Assembly (NCBI GenBank): GCA_029339195.1
Contig: JAPTJF010000257.1
Location: 23,778 to 87,777 of the forward strand
Direction: 5' to 3'
From: Micractinium sp. NFX-FRZ
Lineage: Eukaryota; Chlorophyta; Trebouxiophyceae; Chlorellales; Chlorellaceae
DNA length: 64,000 nucleotides
This document shows positions 1 to 14,796 of the stretch, one piece after another. How positions within the stretch are numbered: position 1 is the stretch's first letter; each line of letters starts with the position of its first letter. The notes beneath the pieces were generated by a model. It saw only the letters and a program-made list of their open reading frames with translations. It did no database searches and was not told the origin of the DNA. Made by a program: the position numbers and the translations under genes.

Positions 1-1124
1 CCACAGACCGCAGCCCACAGCCCACCTGTACATGCAGTATGCCGACCAGCAGTGAGGCCAGGGCAAAGCCGTCCAGCTCGAAGCCGTTGGCGAGGTAGGG
101 GAGGGCGTAGATGAAGGCGAGGGAGTAGTAGAGGGTGGAGGAGTCGTCGTCGTCCAGGGCGGCAAACACCCAGGCCTGCGGGGGACAGGGATAAATATGG
201 GCGTCAAGTGGTTACCACCTTGTCCAGAGGTGGCAGGGGGCAGGCCAGTAGAGGTGGAGGAATCGTTGTCAGCTTCAAATCAGGCATGAAGGGTCCCGCA
301 CAGTGTTCCCCCCGCCCACACCCCCACCCCCAGGCCTCACCATCGGATTGACAAAGGGCAGCACGCTCAGCACGCCCATCACGCTCCACCGGATGTTCTC
401 TGCACAGGTGGGGATGGCAAGCAGGTTTATTATTATTGCTGCCGGGGGGAGCAGGCAGAGGAGCCGGCAACCCCCGTTTGATCCGCGGTTACCCTCGAGC
501 CCCAACCACCCGGGTGCTCCTTGAGCCACACCTCCTTTCCCGCCCTTCCTCTCCTTTTGCGCAGTAGCTGCCACCTGGATCCCACAACCTGCACAACCAC
601 TGCTCCTTCTCCCCACCCGCACCTGTGCTGTCCTCATCGCTGGGCGTCACATAACGCCGCTCATTCCGCTCCAGGCTCTCGCCCGTCAGGATGGGCAGCG
701 CTGAGAACCCCAGGCCCAGCAGGAGCGCAATGCCGCACCCCGTCTGCAGGCTGCTGTACAGGTCGGGCGGCAGGCTCCACAGCCCCGCCTGCGGGCGCAG
801 CACGCTGCCGTGGGCGGGCCGCCGCGCCTGGCCGGGCAGCTGGCTGCGCAGGAGCGGGAGCGGCGGCGGGGTAGCCAGGAGCTGCCCAGCTGCGTGCGCG
901 GCTGGAATTTGCCTTGAATATTGCTTCCGAGATGTTCGAGGGGCGCTGTAGGCTGCACGAGGCTGTGTGCTTGCCAGGCTGATGTCGCAAACCCTGCGGC
1001 ACGCGCAGGCAGCGGCGGGCGGTTGCCGGGCCGCTGCGGGCAGGATTGCTGGCATAGGCATCCTCGGTCGCGAAGAGCACGGCGCAAGGCTGCCCAAGAG
1101 CCTCCCTCGGCGCAAGTCGATCAC
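1..1124 (-). CDS. LPA1-like plastid membrane protein (3' end outside window)
   Basis: Three exons are visible: 1124-623, 399-341 and 175-26. All have GT-AG borders and consistent phase, and the last ends at a donor, so the gene continues beyond the left edge. The start MIDLRRGRLLG is followed by about 100 Arg/Ala/Ser-rich residues that look like a chloroplast transit peptide. A hydrophobic stretch (CGIALLLGLGFSALPILTG) leads into SLERNERRYV, then exon 2 (ENIRWSVMGVLSVLPFVNPM). Exon 3 begins AWVFAALDDDDSSTLYYSLA and continues with FIYALPYL and a membrane helix ending GILHVQ. From memory the order and the WxxxxxxD...YALPYL...HVQ pattern resemble plant LPA1-like proteins (At4g28740 type), linked to photosystem II accumulation. 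The identification is by recalled similarity only. Another small thylakoid membrane protein family is possible. Confidence 0.6.
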
Positions 1125-1650
1125 TCCGTAGTCTTTGGGGCTGGCCAGCTTGACGCACGGGGCCTCCCGAAGCAGGGTTTGAAACTGAAATGCGGTCAGA
1201 CAGCACCGGGCGAGGGGTGTGTCCTCACATTAGATTAGTACCTGTGTACAGGGCGACTGCCGGGCGGCGCCGCACACACACCTACTTCCACTTTAGTTCC
1301 TCCCTTGTTGAACACAACTTTTTTCATTTGTTTGCCTTGCAGCAAGGCAGGGCGGGGGTGGCCCCAAGCCGACACATTCTCGATTGGCAGGGCGGTGGGC
1401 ATGGCAATGCTAGCGGGGAAGGGTGGTGTGTGTACACAAAATGCGAGGGAGCAAGTGGGGGGAGGAGGGGAGCGCAGAAGGCGGGGGGAGAGAGGATGGA
1501 ATACAGGGGCGGCGACACGGATGTGACGCACACCCAAAAGGTGCAGGGGCGTGATGTGAACCCTACAGGGGGGTCCCTGACGCATCGGAGGGTATCCATG
1601 GACAGGAGGGGCCGCAGAGGGCAGGCGGGGAGGGAGGTGCCCGCTCTTGC

Positions 1651-1683
<33 letters not shown>

Positions 1684-1836
1684 AGAAGGCACGGTGCAGT
1701 GCACAGCAGCAGCCGACCTGCATCGACTGCCAGCACTCAACAGCAGCCGGCTTGGTTGCCACATGGTGCTGCCGGCTGTGCAGCGCCTTCAGCAGCAGCG
1801 CCCAGCAGTAACCGGCTGCGTGCGCCACGGCAGCGC
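1125..1836. other. Intergenic: LPA1-like promoter and Rab7 3'UTR
   Basis: Both flanking genes run leftwards. The right part should be the Rab7 3'UTR and the left part the 5' region of the LPA1-like gene. It contains a GCT-triplet run around 1650-1683 and several CAGCAGC-rich repeats at 1780-1850. Reading frames through it are low-complexity Ala/Ser runs with no recognisable domain. Confidence 0.6.
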
Positions 1837-4645
<2,809 letters not shown>

Positions 4646-4886
4646 GGTGGCGACCTAGAGACTACAAGGAGGGCCTGTCTGATCGCGGGGAGGCGCCGGA
4701 ACCACCGGGATGCCTGGGAGATCTGGTATTGGGCTGGCGGAGCCTGGAGACGCGTGGAGCAGCGAGATGCCCTGGGCGGCAGGGGCAAGTTTAGCACAGC
4801 AGGCCTTCCACAGCACAGCAGGCCCTCCACCTGTGAATCTCAGCCAAACCTGCTCAAGCTGTCGCATTTCATTCCCCTCATCGGAA
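4646..4886. promoter_or_regulatory. Putative bidirectional promoter, Rab7 / EF-hand gene
   Basis: The 241 bp between the two divergent start codons must hold both 5'UTRs and both core promoters. No TATA box is evident. A short direct repeat of the type CACAGCAGGCC(T/C)TCCA occurs twice at about 4795-4830. Confidence 0.5.
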
Positions 4887-7800
4887 ATGCAGGCTGTGCG
4901 ACTGACTTGCAAGTCATTGCGCGCCTGCCCGGCGCTGCCAGCGCGCAGGCCGCTTCGCTGCCGCCGCCTGGTGGTGGCTGCAGCCGAGCAGCCGCCCCAG
5001 AACGATGGTCCCGAGCCGGGAAAGGACGTATCCGAGGCCAGGCAACGGCGGATGGACGAGCTGAAGAGCAGCCTGAAGCGTATGGTGCGCCCGCCGCACC
5101 GCCCGCTCACCCGCCTTCCTCTGCACGCTCACCTCCTTCTCTCCGTCACCTTTTCTCTGTCCTTCCGATGCTCTCTGTGATGCCCACCACTCGTACGCAT
5201 TGCTGGCCCCACACTGCCGCTCGATGCTGCAGGGGATTGACAAGGAGACAGCGCAGCGCATCCTGGCCATCTGGCGCAAGAGCGGCGCCGCCTCCCCCGA
5301 GGGCCTGCGCAAGCTCTTCCTCAAGCGCTCCATCTCCCGCAGCCAGCAGATCGGGCTGCAGCTGCTGGTCGACGCCGCCTCTGGAGCGGGGGCCTTCTAC
5401 GCCGCCAGGGTGGGTGGCAGCAGGGGCGGCGGGCAGGGCAAGGAGAGGCGCGGGGCAAGGAGACGGGGGGGCAGCACGGGCGGAATGGAGTGTTCACAGC
5501 CTGGTGCGCGCATCGGGCCGTTGTGGCTTGGTAGCAGGCGCTCGCAAGGAACAGCGCCATCTGCATGTCGCTCATGGTCATGCACCTTTTAGAGTCAGCC
5601 GCCAAGCCGGCCACGTCCCCCCTCCCACCCCGCACCATACCGCCTCACTTTGCACAAACCCTGCCCTCTGCCCTCTGCCCTCGCAGACGATCACCCCTGA
5701 GCAGCTGGGCACCTGGGCACTGTCTGCCAAGGCGGTCATGTACTTCATCAGCATGTACCTCTGGATCGGGGCCTCTTTTGAGTTCTTCTCACTCCTGGCC
5801 CTGGCCTATGCCGCCGTCAAGTGAGAGCTGCTTCTGTATATGGGTGGGAGCTGCTCCACCTGTTTGTGTGCCTCTCTGCCGTTGCCTGCCATGACCCCTT
5901 TCGCTGGCGGAACCTTGCCCACGCTGCAGGCAGGTGCTGCTCGCCGCAGCGTGCTTGGGTGCAGAGGGGGAGCTGGGGAATGTGTGCTGTGCTGCTGGGT
6001 ATGCTGTGGTCGTACAGCATGCCGCTGCTGCCACGCCACACCTCCCTCACCCTCACCGCCCCCTGCCCCTCACCCTTTGTTTGTTCCCAAGCAGGGCCTC
6101 CACCCACGCCGACGCCTTTCACTGCTAACCACAACCGCACCCTTGACTCCCTCGCCCACACCATCTCTCGCGTCCCTGTTTTGCTTCCACGGTGCAGGTA
6201 CTCCACCAACGCCGACGCCTTTCTCATTGCGGTGCAAGACATTGCGGGGGCCTCTTCGGGCCTGTCTGTCGTTGACCAGGCCAAGAAGGCGGTCAACATT
6301 GTCAAGGTCAGTCAGAGCAGCTGAGGGGCAGGCGGTGATTGTAGACATGGGGGCAGGAACCGTCAGTGGGGGTTGCGGTGTCAGCGGGGGTGGGTAGGGC
6401 AGGACCAGGCCTCCAGGCGGCCGGTGATGTCGAGGCGCGTGTATTTGCGGGTGCAGGAAGCGGTGGGCCGTGTGGCAGAGCAGGGCAGGGTGCATGTGTT
6501 GTCAGCGCAGGGCGGGGTTGCACCATGCCAAGAAGGCATCCAACATCGCCTGTAAGGTGTGGGGTGGGCAGGGCAGGGCAGGAAGGGCAGGGACAACTCT
6601 TGCAGGCGACAGCCGTGTGACACTCAGCTGCACGTGCCCACCCCACCCGCAACCACCCTCAACCCCGCAGGTGCTGCAAGCCCTGGACCAGATCCGTGAC
6701 CTGCTCAAGGTGGGCATGCTGTGCTGTGCATGCTGTGCGTGCTGTGCTGCGCTGTGCTGACAGGCTGAGCTGCTGTGCTGAGCCGTCGCATGGTGGGTTG
6801 TGGGTTGTGTTGCGGTTACGCAGAGGCGGCCCTGCTGCGGCGGGCAGCGGCCTGGATAGCCACACAAGGTTAGAGGCAGCGGGCTGGATAGACAACACGC
6901 CAGGGCACGCTTCCACCGCTAGTGCCCCTATCATCCCAGCCACCGGCCCGGCACCGGCTGTGCGCCACCATGCCACCCGCCCATCCGCACCTGCTTCCAC
7001 TTTACCAGCCTTGAACGGCAATTTTGTTGTGCCTGTTTGCACCCGGGCATGTACTGTGGTGCACCCGCCCATGCCCACCATAATCTCGGTGCCTTCTGCA
7101 GGGCGTCTCTTCCAGGAGCGAGACGTTCCGTCCCTTGTGGGCAGGTACTGCCGTTCACCTAACCATGCCTACCTTGTCTGTACCTCTGTGCCCTTGCCTG
7201 CAGGGCGGCTCCTCTGAGAGCGAGACCTTCTTTGCCAACCTGGGCGTGTACCTGACGCTAGAGCGGGCGCAGCGGCTGTACGGCTTTGAGGCGGCACGGC
7301 ACGGGCTGGACGATGCACAGGCGGCACAGATTGCCACCGTGTTTGCGCAGGTGGGTGGGCCTGGATGCAGGGGGACGGTGCTGTCACCTGGGCAGAGGGA
7401 GGCGCATGCTGGACGATGCCGAGGCGGCGCAGATTGCCACCGTGTTTGCGCGGGTGAGTCGGCCCGGAATTGGGGGTTGTATTGGAGGGAGGCGGTGCAG
7501 GCCATTCCCTGCACGAGATCCGCTCCCCTCATCCATCATCCCTCATGCACCGCAACTCCCCTCCCCTGCCTGCTTGCGCCTCCTCCTCTTCCTTCCAGTA
7601 CGACGCCAACGACGACGGCTTCATCTCCCTGGCCGAGTTCCGGGATCTGTGCCGGGAGAGCGTGGGGGCGGAGCTGAGCACGGAGGAGGTGCAGGCGGCC
7701 TTCGACCTGCTGGATGTCGGTGAGTTGCAGCCCAGGATTTCCGGGGACATAGAGAGGGGTGTGTGAGCGACGGTGGTGGGGAGGAGGTGCCGGTGGTGTA

Positions 7801-8105
7801 CAACCTGCCAGGTGTTGGTGCATGACACCCCGTGTGCATCACATGGCTTGTACGAAAGGATGAAATGAAGGGGGCAACCAGCCTTTTTGCCCTTGCATTG
7901 CGCGACATTGCCTTGTGCTGCCCCACCTTTCATGCCTGTCACTTTGTTGCTCACCCTCGCAGACAACAGCGGCGCCCTGGACTTTGGGGAGTGGGTGGAG
8001 TGGTTTGTCCAGAAGCAGCGGCAGTTTGGGTGGAAGGACGGCATGCAGCCGCCAGCGCCTGCCAGCATGAAGGTTGGCGCAGACACTACTTCTGGCGACA
8101 GCTGA
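4887..8105 (+). CDS. Predicted plastid EF-hand membrane protein
   Basis: Eight exons: 4887-5084, 5233-5409, 5687-5820, 6198-6306, 6671-6709, 7204-7350, 7599-7719 and 7963-8105, giving 355 residues. The first ~33 residues (MQAVRLTCKSLRACPALPAR...) look like a chloroplast transit peptide. A soluble helical region follows (GIDKETAQRILAIWRKSG, RSISRSQQIG). Next is one clear membrane helix around residues 135-165 (AVMYFISMYLWIGASFEFF). The C-terminal third carries two EF-hands: DANDDGFISLAE and, across the last splice junction, DVDNSGALDFGE. Both keep the acidic positions 1, 3 and 12 and the central Gly. I do not recognise a named family. A calcium-responsive thylakoid or envelope protein is an inference. 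Introns 3, 4, 5 and 6 contain ghost copies of exon edges. Confidence 0.85.
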
Positions 8106-8534
8106 GAGGGCCCGCCAACCAGCGGCGTCACGGCAGGCCGCCGCATATTGGGCAGCCTCCCTTGTTCCCTTCTTCCGCCTCCCTCCCGCTCCTGCCCAAC
8201 ATGGGACGGCACGCACCAGCCCGCCATACAGCACTGAACGAAACAACAGCGTGGCAGACCACTTGACTAGATCACGCTGTCGAAACCTGCCTTCGAGCCT
8301 ACCCAACAACCAAAATTGAAACCCGCACACTCACCCTTGCCTCCCCACCTCCCTTCTCAAGCAAAGCAGCCCCTGCCACCATTTCGTTTCGAGCCCGACC
8401 GCTATCTGTTGTACTCTGCCCCGTGCATGTTGCTGCCCATGTGTAACTGCTGAACATTCTTCGACGTAACAGGCAGACATGGAGTGGCGAGCACAGAACT
8501 GCGGCTTTCCACCAAAAGGCTAAAGAAAATTGAG
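8106..8534. other. Convergent intergenic, 3'UTRs
   Basis: The stretch lies between the stop codons of the EF-hand gene (+) and the VPS3-like gene (-), so it should be the two 3'UTRs. A TGTAA element sits at 8442-8446. No coding signal was recognised. Confidence 0.6.
8442..8446 (+). terminator. Possible TGTAA polyadenylation signal
   Basis: TGTAA is the usual poly(A) signal in chlorophyte green algae. This copy lies 337 nt after the EF-hand gene stop codon. The pentamer is short enough to occur by chance. Confidence 0.35.
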
Positions 8535-11500
8535 TCACGTCAGTCTGCCTGGTAGTGCCGCTCCTGCCCCTGCTGTTGCTGCTCCTCCTGTCACCTGGCC
8601 TGCTGCCTGGGGAAAGAGCCGTCGATAGCAGGCATAGCAGAGCACTTGAGGCTCCTGCCCAGCTGTCGCCAGCTGCTGCTGCCGCTGTGCCGCTGCCGCC
8701 AGGCTGTCCTCGCCCGGCGGCCGCAGTGCGGCTGCCTCCCCTGCCTCATCCCGCTCCTGCTGACTGGAGGCGGGCCCTGCTCCTGCTGCTCCTCCGCCGC
8801 CTCCTCCTGCTCCTCCTCGCCCCGCCGAGCCGCTGCTGTTGCCCGCCGCTGCTGCCGCCGCCGTGCCGTCCCCGCCGCCTGGCGGCAGCATGCCTGGCTG
8901 CAGCACCACAAACACCTTCCCTCCCAGCCGCAAGTGGCAGTGGGGGCATGCCCGGTCCTCTCCCACTGTCACGTGCTGCGACTGCGCATCGCACATCGCT
9001 CCCGCTGCCACTGCCAGCCGTGCGCGGTGCAGGTTCTTCACCATGCAGCCCTGCCGCCGGCGGTGCAGGCGGTCGCGCAGCATGGGGCCCAGCACGGCGG
9101 CGGCAGAGGCCAGGGGCATGCCGGGGGGCAGCGCCTGCAGCACTTCCTGAGGGTCCAAGTAGTCGCCTGCACCAGCGGCAGACGCAGGGGGGGAATGCAG
9201 TCATGTCAAAAGAAGGATGGGAGACGATGTTGTAAGTGAGGAGGGGCGGCGCCTGCAGCACGACCCCGAACATCTGGGTGCTCGGTTGCCTGCAGGATGG
9301 CGCAAGCAGCAGCAGCAATGCATGCAAGTCTGTGGGGCAGGCAAGTCGGCGCCCAAACAACTTTCTTTTTGATGCTTGTGAGGTGCCGGGGGCGGGGTTT
9401 GGTCGGCATCTTAGTGCAGGGGCTGGCTGGCGTGGGATAGGAATAGGGAGGCAGGCAGATGACAGAGCCTGCCCCGCAGCCATGGCAGTGCCACCAAACG
9501 CCCCCCTTTCCTGCCATGCTGCCTTGACCAGCCACCCACTGCCATCCCCGCTGCCGCCTCCGCTCAGCCACCCACCGTCCTCTCACTAGTCTCTCCACCC
9601 ACCTGCCAGCCCCACCCCATTTGCATCCACCCCCACCCCAGCCACCCACCTAGTGCGGTGATGAGGTAGCAAGCATCATCCCAGCGTGGCTCCAGCCCCG
9701 GCCCGGGGTCCAGCACCAAGTGCAGCAGCGCGCGGTAGTCTGCTGGCGCCAGGTGGGCGCGTGCGTACGCCACGGCGGCCGCCACGTCATGCAGCGTCAG
9801 CGCCAGCAGGTGCATCGCAGCCATGTGGTCGCCCACCTGGCATGGGGGCGGGATGATGGGGTGCCAGGCAGGTGTATGTGTGGGAGGGTGCGGCAGGGAG
9901 GCAGTCGGAACAACACAGCACCTCCAGCCCCAGGCCACATAACAGGCTGAGACAGTTGCAGCACACGGCAAGCCTGGCAGACGAGAGCGCAGCAAAGCAG
10001 GCACGCAGCCCAATCCAGTGCACGCTGTGTGCGCTAATCTTGAGATGCAATGCAACCCTAACCAGCTCCTTTACCAGCCCTGTGCCCGCTGCGCCTACTA
10101 TGCCCCCCCATGCTCTCCCACGCTGAGCCCTGCTGTGGTCCCTCACCTTGGAGTGCACCACCACCAGCTCCTCCACCAGCCCAGTGCCCGCCAGAATTCT
10201 CAGCACAGCATCTGCGTCGTAGAAAGCAGACTGCTGCAGGTGGCCCCGCAGGCGCAAGCGCATGGCCTGCACAGGGGTGGCCCCCGGCCACGGATCCAGG
10301 CTGCCCCCGCTGACCAGCGCGGCTGTAGTAGTGCGCGAGAGGCGGCGGCGGCCCAGGGCGCTGGCAGTGCGCGGCACCACGCTGCCGCCCTTGCCGCCGC
10401 CGCCAGTGCCTGCTTCGCTGGCACGCCGGCTGATGCTGAGGCTGCGTGCTGCAGAGGCGCTGCTGCCGGGCGGGGCTGCGGTCCTCAGCTCTGGGCCGGC
10501 TCGGAAGATGGCCGCCACCAGCTGAGTGGCCAGCTCTGTGTGCAGTGCCGGGTCCCCCGCTGCTGCTGCAGCCCCCGCTGTGCCCGCTGTGCCTGCTGTG
10601 CCTGCTGCCTCCAACTCAACCAGGTGTGCCAGGTACTGCCACCGCACATCCGACTCTTCTGGCAGCAGCGGCAGCACCGCCGCCGGCGTCAGGCGGCGCG
10701 CCGTCAGCACGTCCAGTGCCGCCGGCTGGCTGGCGGCCAGAAGCCAAGGGATGTATCCAACCAGCGTGCTCTCTGGGCAGGCGGCTGGGTCACGGAGCAG
10801 CGCGGCTGCCGACTCAATGGCTTCCCGGCGCTCTGCCGCCTGCAGGGCGGGGTCTGCTGGCGCCGCCAGCTGGCCGTCGGCCACCTGGCGCCACATGTGC
10901 AGCGCCACGTCGGCGTGCCCATGCGCGGCGTGCAGCGTGGCCAGCGCGTGGTGCCATTGCTCCGCCTGCACAAGCGCAATGCAAGAGAGGGGCGTTGGGT
11001 GAATTTGTTGGGTACATTTGTTAGAGGGTACCCAAGCACTCCACAGCGTGCGCAGGAAGGCCAGCCAGCAGGGGGCAGCAGAGTGGGCAGTTGAGCAGAT
11101 GTCCAACACCACGAGACGCATCAGCACACCTAGCAGACCCGGCACAGTCACGCGCATGCCCCACCCGGCACGCACCTGCAGCCGCGGCTGCACGCTGGGC
11201 ACGTGCGCCTGGTTGGGCACCGCACAGAAGGCCGCCACCTGACGCGCATCTCCCAGGTCGGCCAGCAGCAGAAGCAGGAGGGTGTCCACGCCCGGCAGGC
11301 AGCCCACCCCTTCCAGCATGCGGACCTGGGGCAGGGGCAGGGCAGGGAGGGCAGGGCAGCAGCAGGATGGCACAGGTGGAGGGGCCAATGTAAGCAGCGC
11401 GAGGGAGGGGCATGGAGCAATGCGTGTCTCCCTCTGTTGACTCATCCCCCGCCTCCCCTCTCACATGGTTTGGTGAGGCTTGGCCCACCCGGAACAGATA

Positions 11501-11799
11501 CAGAGCCTGGCACACTTGCTTGGCCAGGCTTGACTGCGCCCAGCCCTCGCATGTCTGCCACTGCTCACTCTTCAGCCCCCATTTTCAGCAGAGGCACAGT
11601 CCCCCGCTTCCCCTGACATCCTCCTTGCCAGACCCTCACCCGGAACAAGAACTGTGCCAGGCTCTCCCACGCCTGCCGCTGCAGCCGCCGCCGCGCCGGG
11701 TCCTCCTGCTGCCGCTGCTGTGTGACAACGTACTCTCCAGTTGTGGCAGGCAGCTGCTGCGTGGCACCGTTCTGGGGCACACGCAGCCCCGACTCTGCC

Positions 11800-11838
<39 letters not shown>

Positions 11839-14796
11839 GGCAAAGTGCCCTCCTGTTGGTTTCCCGGGGGCTGCCCCTTGGAGGGAGTCTGGTGCTGCTG
11901 GCTGCTGCTCTGCCCGCCTGGCCTGCCCAGCGATGGAGGTGAGCTGGCAGCGCTCGCCCCGCCGCCGCTGCTTTCCTCCAATGCAAACAGGCTGCTGCTG
12001 CGGCTGCTGCTGGCATGCGGGGCGTTGGTGCGAGGCGGGGTGCGCCACCCGCTGCTGCCACCGCCGCCTCTGCCGCCGCCCTCTTGCTGCCGCTGCCCGC
12101 TGCGCAGCTTGACGTCAATCAGCATTTCTAGGCTGGGCAGTGGGGTGGCCAGCCCCCAGTAGCGCTGGTGGGAGGGCACCTGTACCAGCAGGGTGACCAC
12201 AGCAGCACAGCAGCAGGACGCAACTCAGCGCACAAGATGTGTGGCTGTGGCGACAGGAGGCAGGCGGCGGGGCTGCGCCTCTGCAGCCCTGCCAGCTGCT
12301 GGCAAGCCGCCAGGCCACATGCTGCAGCTCCCTGCCAGGCCCCGGCACCAGGCGCAGGGCCTGCGGAATGGTCTCAGCTGCACCAGACTTGCCATACTGC
12401 ACAATACAGCTGCGTCAAGCCACCCATGATCACGCTCAATTCCAGGCTAGCACTGACACCGGTCTTAGGTCCCCAGCCCATGTTAGCCCCTGAAGAGCCC
12501 TCCCCCGTTGCACCTGGCTGGCCCAGGGGGCGGTGTACGAGGGGAAGAGCGGGAAGAGCTGAGAGGGTTGGAAGGTGGCGGGGCTGCATTGCTCCAGGCA
12601 GCGCACCGCCTGCTCCACGCGGCACTCTGCAGGGGGGCACGAGGCAAACGGGAGGACTGGATACACAACGGTATGCGGCCGTGCAGTGAGGTGTGCTGCA
12701 ACAAGGAAGCTGACAAGGCACAGGCGCACGCGGCCCGAAGCCCCGAGGGGGCAGCGTCTTCCAGATGACCACACGCTGCAGCCCTATCAAGCAGCAGCAG
12801 CAAATCCCACAGCGCGCACGGCAGCAGGGGTCAGCAGGCCCAGTGGGCGGCAGCACCGCCGCCACGCACCGTGCAGCAGGAGCAGCGCTGCCTGCGCCGC
12901 CGCCACCTGGGCCCACGCTGCGCCCTGCGCCAGCCCTCCCTCGATTAGCTCCAGGGCAGCCTCATAGTCCCTTTGTGCCAGCAACTCCCGGGCCTGATCC
13001 GCAGGCGACACCGGCAGGCACAGCCAGACGACGCGCCGCCCCGCCACCGCCACGCAGCCGCCGCCGAGGGAGGAGGGCCCAGATCCGGCAGCGGCAGGGG
13101 CGGCCCCGTCTCCCGACGCTGCAGCGTACAGCGGCTGAGCTGGCAGTGGCCGCAGGTCGGCAGCAAACGCCAGGCGCTGCACCTCCCCGCCGCTCTGCCG
13201 GTCAAACACGTGGATCCCCGCCTCGCTGACCACCAGCAAGAAGGAGCCGGCGGCTGCCAGCGCGCGTGGCGTCGCGCCCAGGCCCTCCAGGCGCAGGGCG
13301 CTGCCCACTGGATTGCCGCCGGCGTCGACAACGATGCCAGCAGGGCCCTGCATGCATGTGGCAGGTGTGTCGGGGCAGTGAGTGGGCTTGGGCTGGCATG
13401 AACGGTATCATCACAGCGGGGAGCATGCATGTGCATAGCACGAAGCCCTCCCAGCCCGCTCCCTGGCGGCACATACATGCCCCACAACCCCCCACAGAGC
13501 ACCCCGGCAGCTCACCACTACCAGCAGCGCTCGCCCCAGATCTGGCATCGTGGTCAGCATGGCAGGCCAATAGGCCAGCTCATCAGGCACGCTAAACAGC
13601 TCCCGCCACTGCCCGCCGGCGCTGCCAAAGGCGACCCGCGCGGGCGCCGGCTCAAAGGGTGCAACGAGGAGGTAGCGCACGCCGCAGCACACCGCCAGGT
13701 GGCCGCCCACCCAGCCCATGCCGTGCACAGCGGTGGAGCTGTCGGGCACCTCGGCCTGGGCCAGCAGCTGGGGCGGGTGGGGGTGGCCGCCGGCGGTGGT
13801 GCCGCTGCTGCTGGGGGGCAGCTCGTACACTAGAAACCTGCACAGCGGAGGATAGCAGAGCGATTTCACAGCATCACATACTGCAAGTTGTAAAGTATCT
13901 GACAGCGAGGAATGAGATGAGCCAAGCAGTGCATGGGGCAGAGGGCCAAGTGAAGTGGGTCAAAGCACAGGGGTGGTCAAAGCACAGCGCAGGCACACAC
14001 GGACAGGCCTGCCCCGGCCCAGTCACCTCATGGCTCGACTGCTGGGCTTGGTGGCTACGGCCAGCCGGGGCAGGCGCCCGGGCGGCGTTGCCACACATGT
14101 CGCCAATGCGTGCCTGCAGGCGGCGCCGGGCGACAACGACATGATTGACTGAGGGAGCCAGGGCGGGGCGGCAGCGGGAGCCGGGCGGGCGCCCCTGCCC
14201 CTCACCTCCATGGCTGGAGCGCACAGCGGCAGGCAGAGCAAGCCCAGGACTTGCAGCGAGCACAGGCCACCCTCGGCAAGCCAGCCGTGGTGTGGGATCC
14301 AGCAGCGCTGCCGGCCAGCAACAAACACCAGGGGTGGTGAGCATGCACGCACCGCACGGGCAGCAGGCGTCCCTCCAGCGACTCGGCATCCAATAACTGC
14401 ACCAGCCCATCTTCGCTCAGCAGCACAACCAGCCCCTGGTCTGGCAGCGCATGAATTCCACGGATAGCCTGCAGGGTGTGTGTGTAGATTTGAATGAGCC
14501 TGTGCCAGGCAGACACTGTTGCCGGAGCCGCAGAAGGCAGGCCTCCCCGCCGACTGCCCCCTGCGCACCTTCTTGGCGGCGTGCTTGCGGGCCGCCAGAG
14601 AGGCTCCGACGCCAGTGGCAGTGCGCACGATCGTGTGCTCCTCCAGCCAGCCGTCTTCCAGCCCCACATAGAGCCGCTGGCAGGAGGGGTCCACTGCCAC
14701 TGCGGTGATCGAGGCGGCGCTGCCGGGCTGCTGCTTCCGGCGGTCCAAAAGAAGGACCGCGGTGAAAGCTGTGCGCACATGGGCCGTGTCCTCCAT
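8535..14796 (-). CDS. VPS3: VPS3/TGFBRAP1-like endosomal tethering subunit
   Basis: Twelve exons: 14796-14569, 14468-14358, 14307-14206, 14148-14027, 13837-13516, 13347-12870, 12626-12514, 12179-11640, 11325-11176, 10965-10147, 9836-9650 and 9166-8535, about 1267 residues. The N-terminal ~350 residues form a citron-homology-like propeller (DPSCQRLYVGLEDGWL, VVLLSEDGLVQLLD, LAVATKPSSRAM, GPAGIVVDAGGNPVG). A helical Vps39/TGFBRAP1-type solenoid follows (RDYEAALELIEGGL, VGDHMAAMHLLALTLHDV, YLDPQEVLQALPPGMPL). The C-terminus has zinc-finger-like cysteines (CPHCHLRLGG ... CYACYRRLF). This matches VPS3 (CORVET), with VPS39 the alternative. The segment near residues 560-620 is low complexity, with poly-Ala encoded by 12 CTG units at 11801-11836. 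The exon 2 and exon 3 junctions are the least certain. Confidence 0.85.
11801..11836. repeat. (CTG)12 microsatellite, coding for poly-Ala in VPS3
   Basis: Twelve uninterrupted CTG units lie inside exon 8 of the minus-strand VPS3-like gene. There they are read as GCA and give a run of alanines in the linker between propeller and solenoid. Confidence 0.95.

Noticed and set aside
7408..7457. Third EF-hand-gene exon
   Set aside because: The segment is 90% like exon 6 end but lacks an acceptor of its own. Treated as a ghost copy.
9787..11445. 552-codon minus-strand frame as a single-exon gene
   Set aside because: It merges VPS3 exons 9 and 10 with intron sequence. The spliced model with consistent phase is better.
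11475..11530. Possible VPS3 exon (CQALYLFR before a GTGGGC)
   Set aside because: It looks like a decayed copy of the exon 8 end (SLAQFLFR), with no matching acceptor.
12250..12400. Possible extra VPS3 exon (KSGAAETIPQALRLVPGP...)
   Set aside because: The frame is open, but no good donor keeps phase and the flanking exons join correctly without it. Left as intron.
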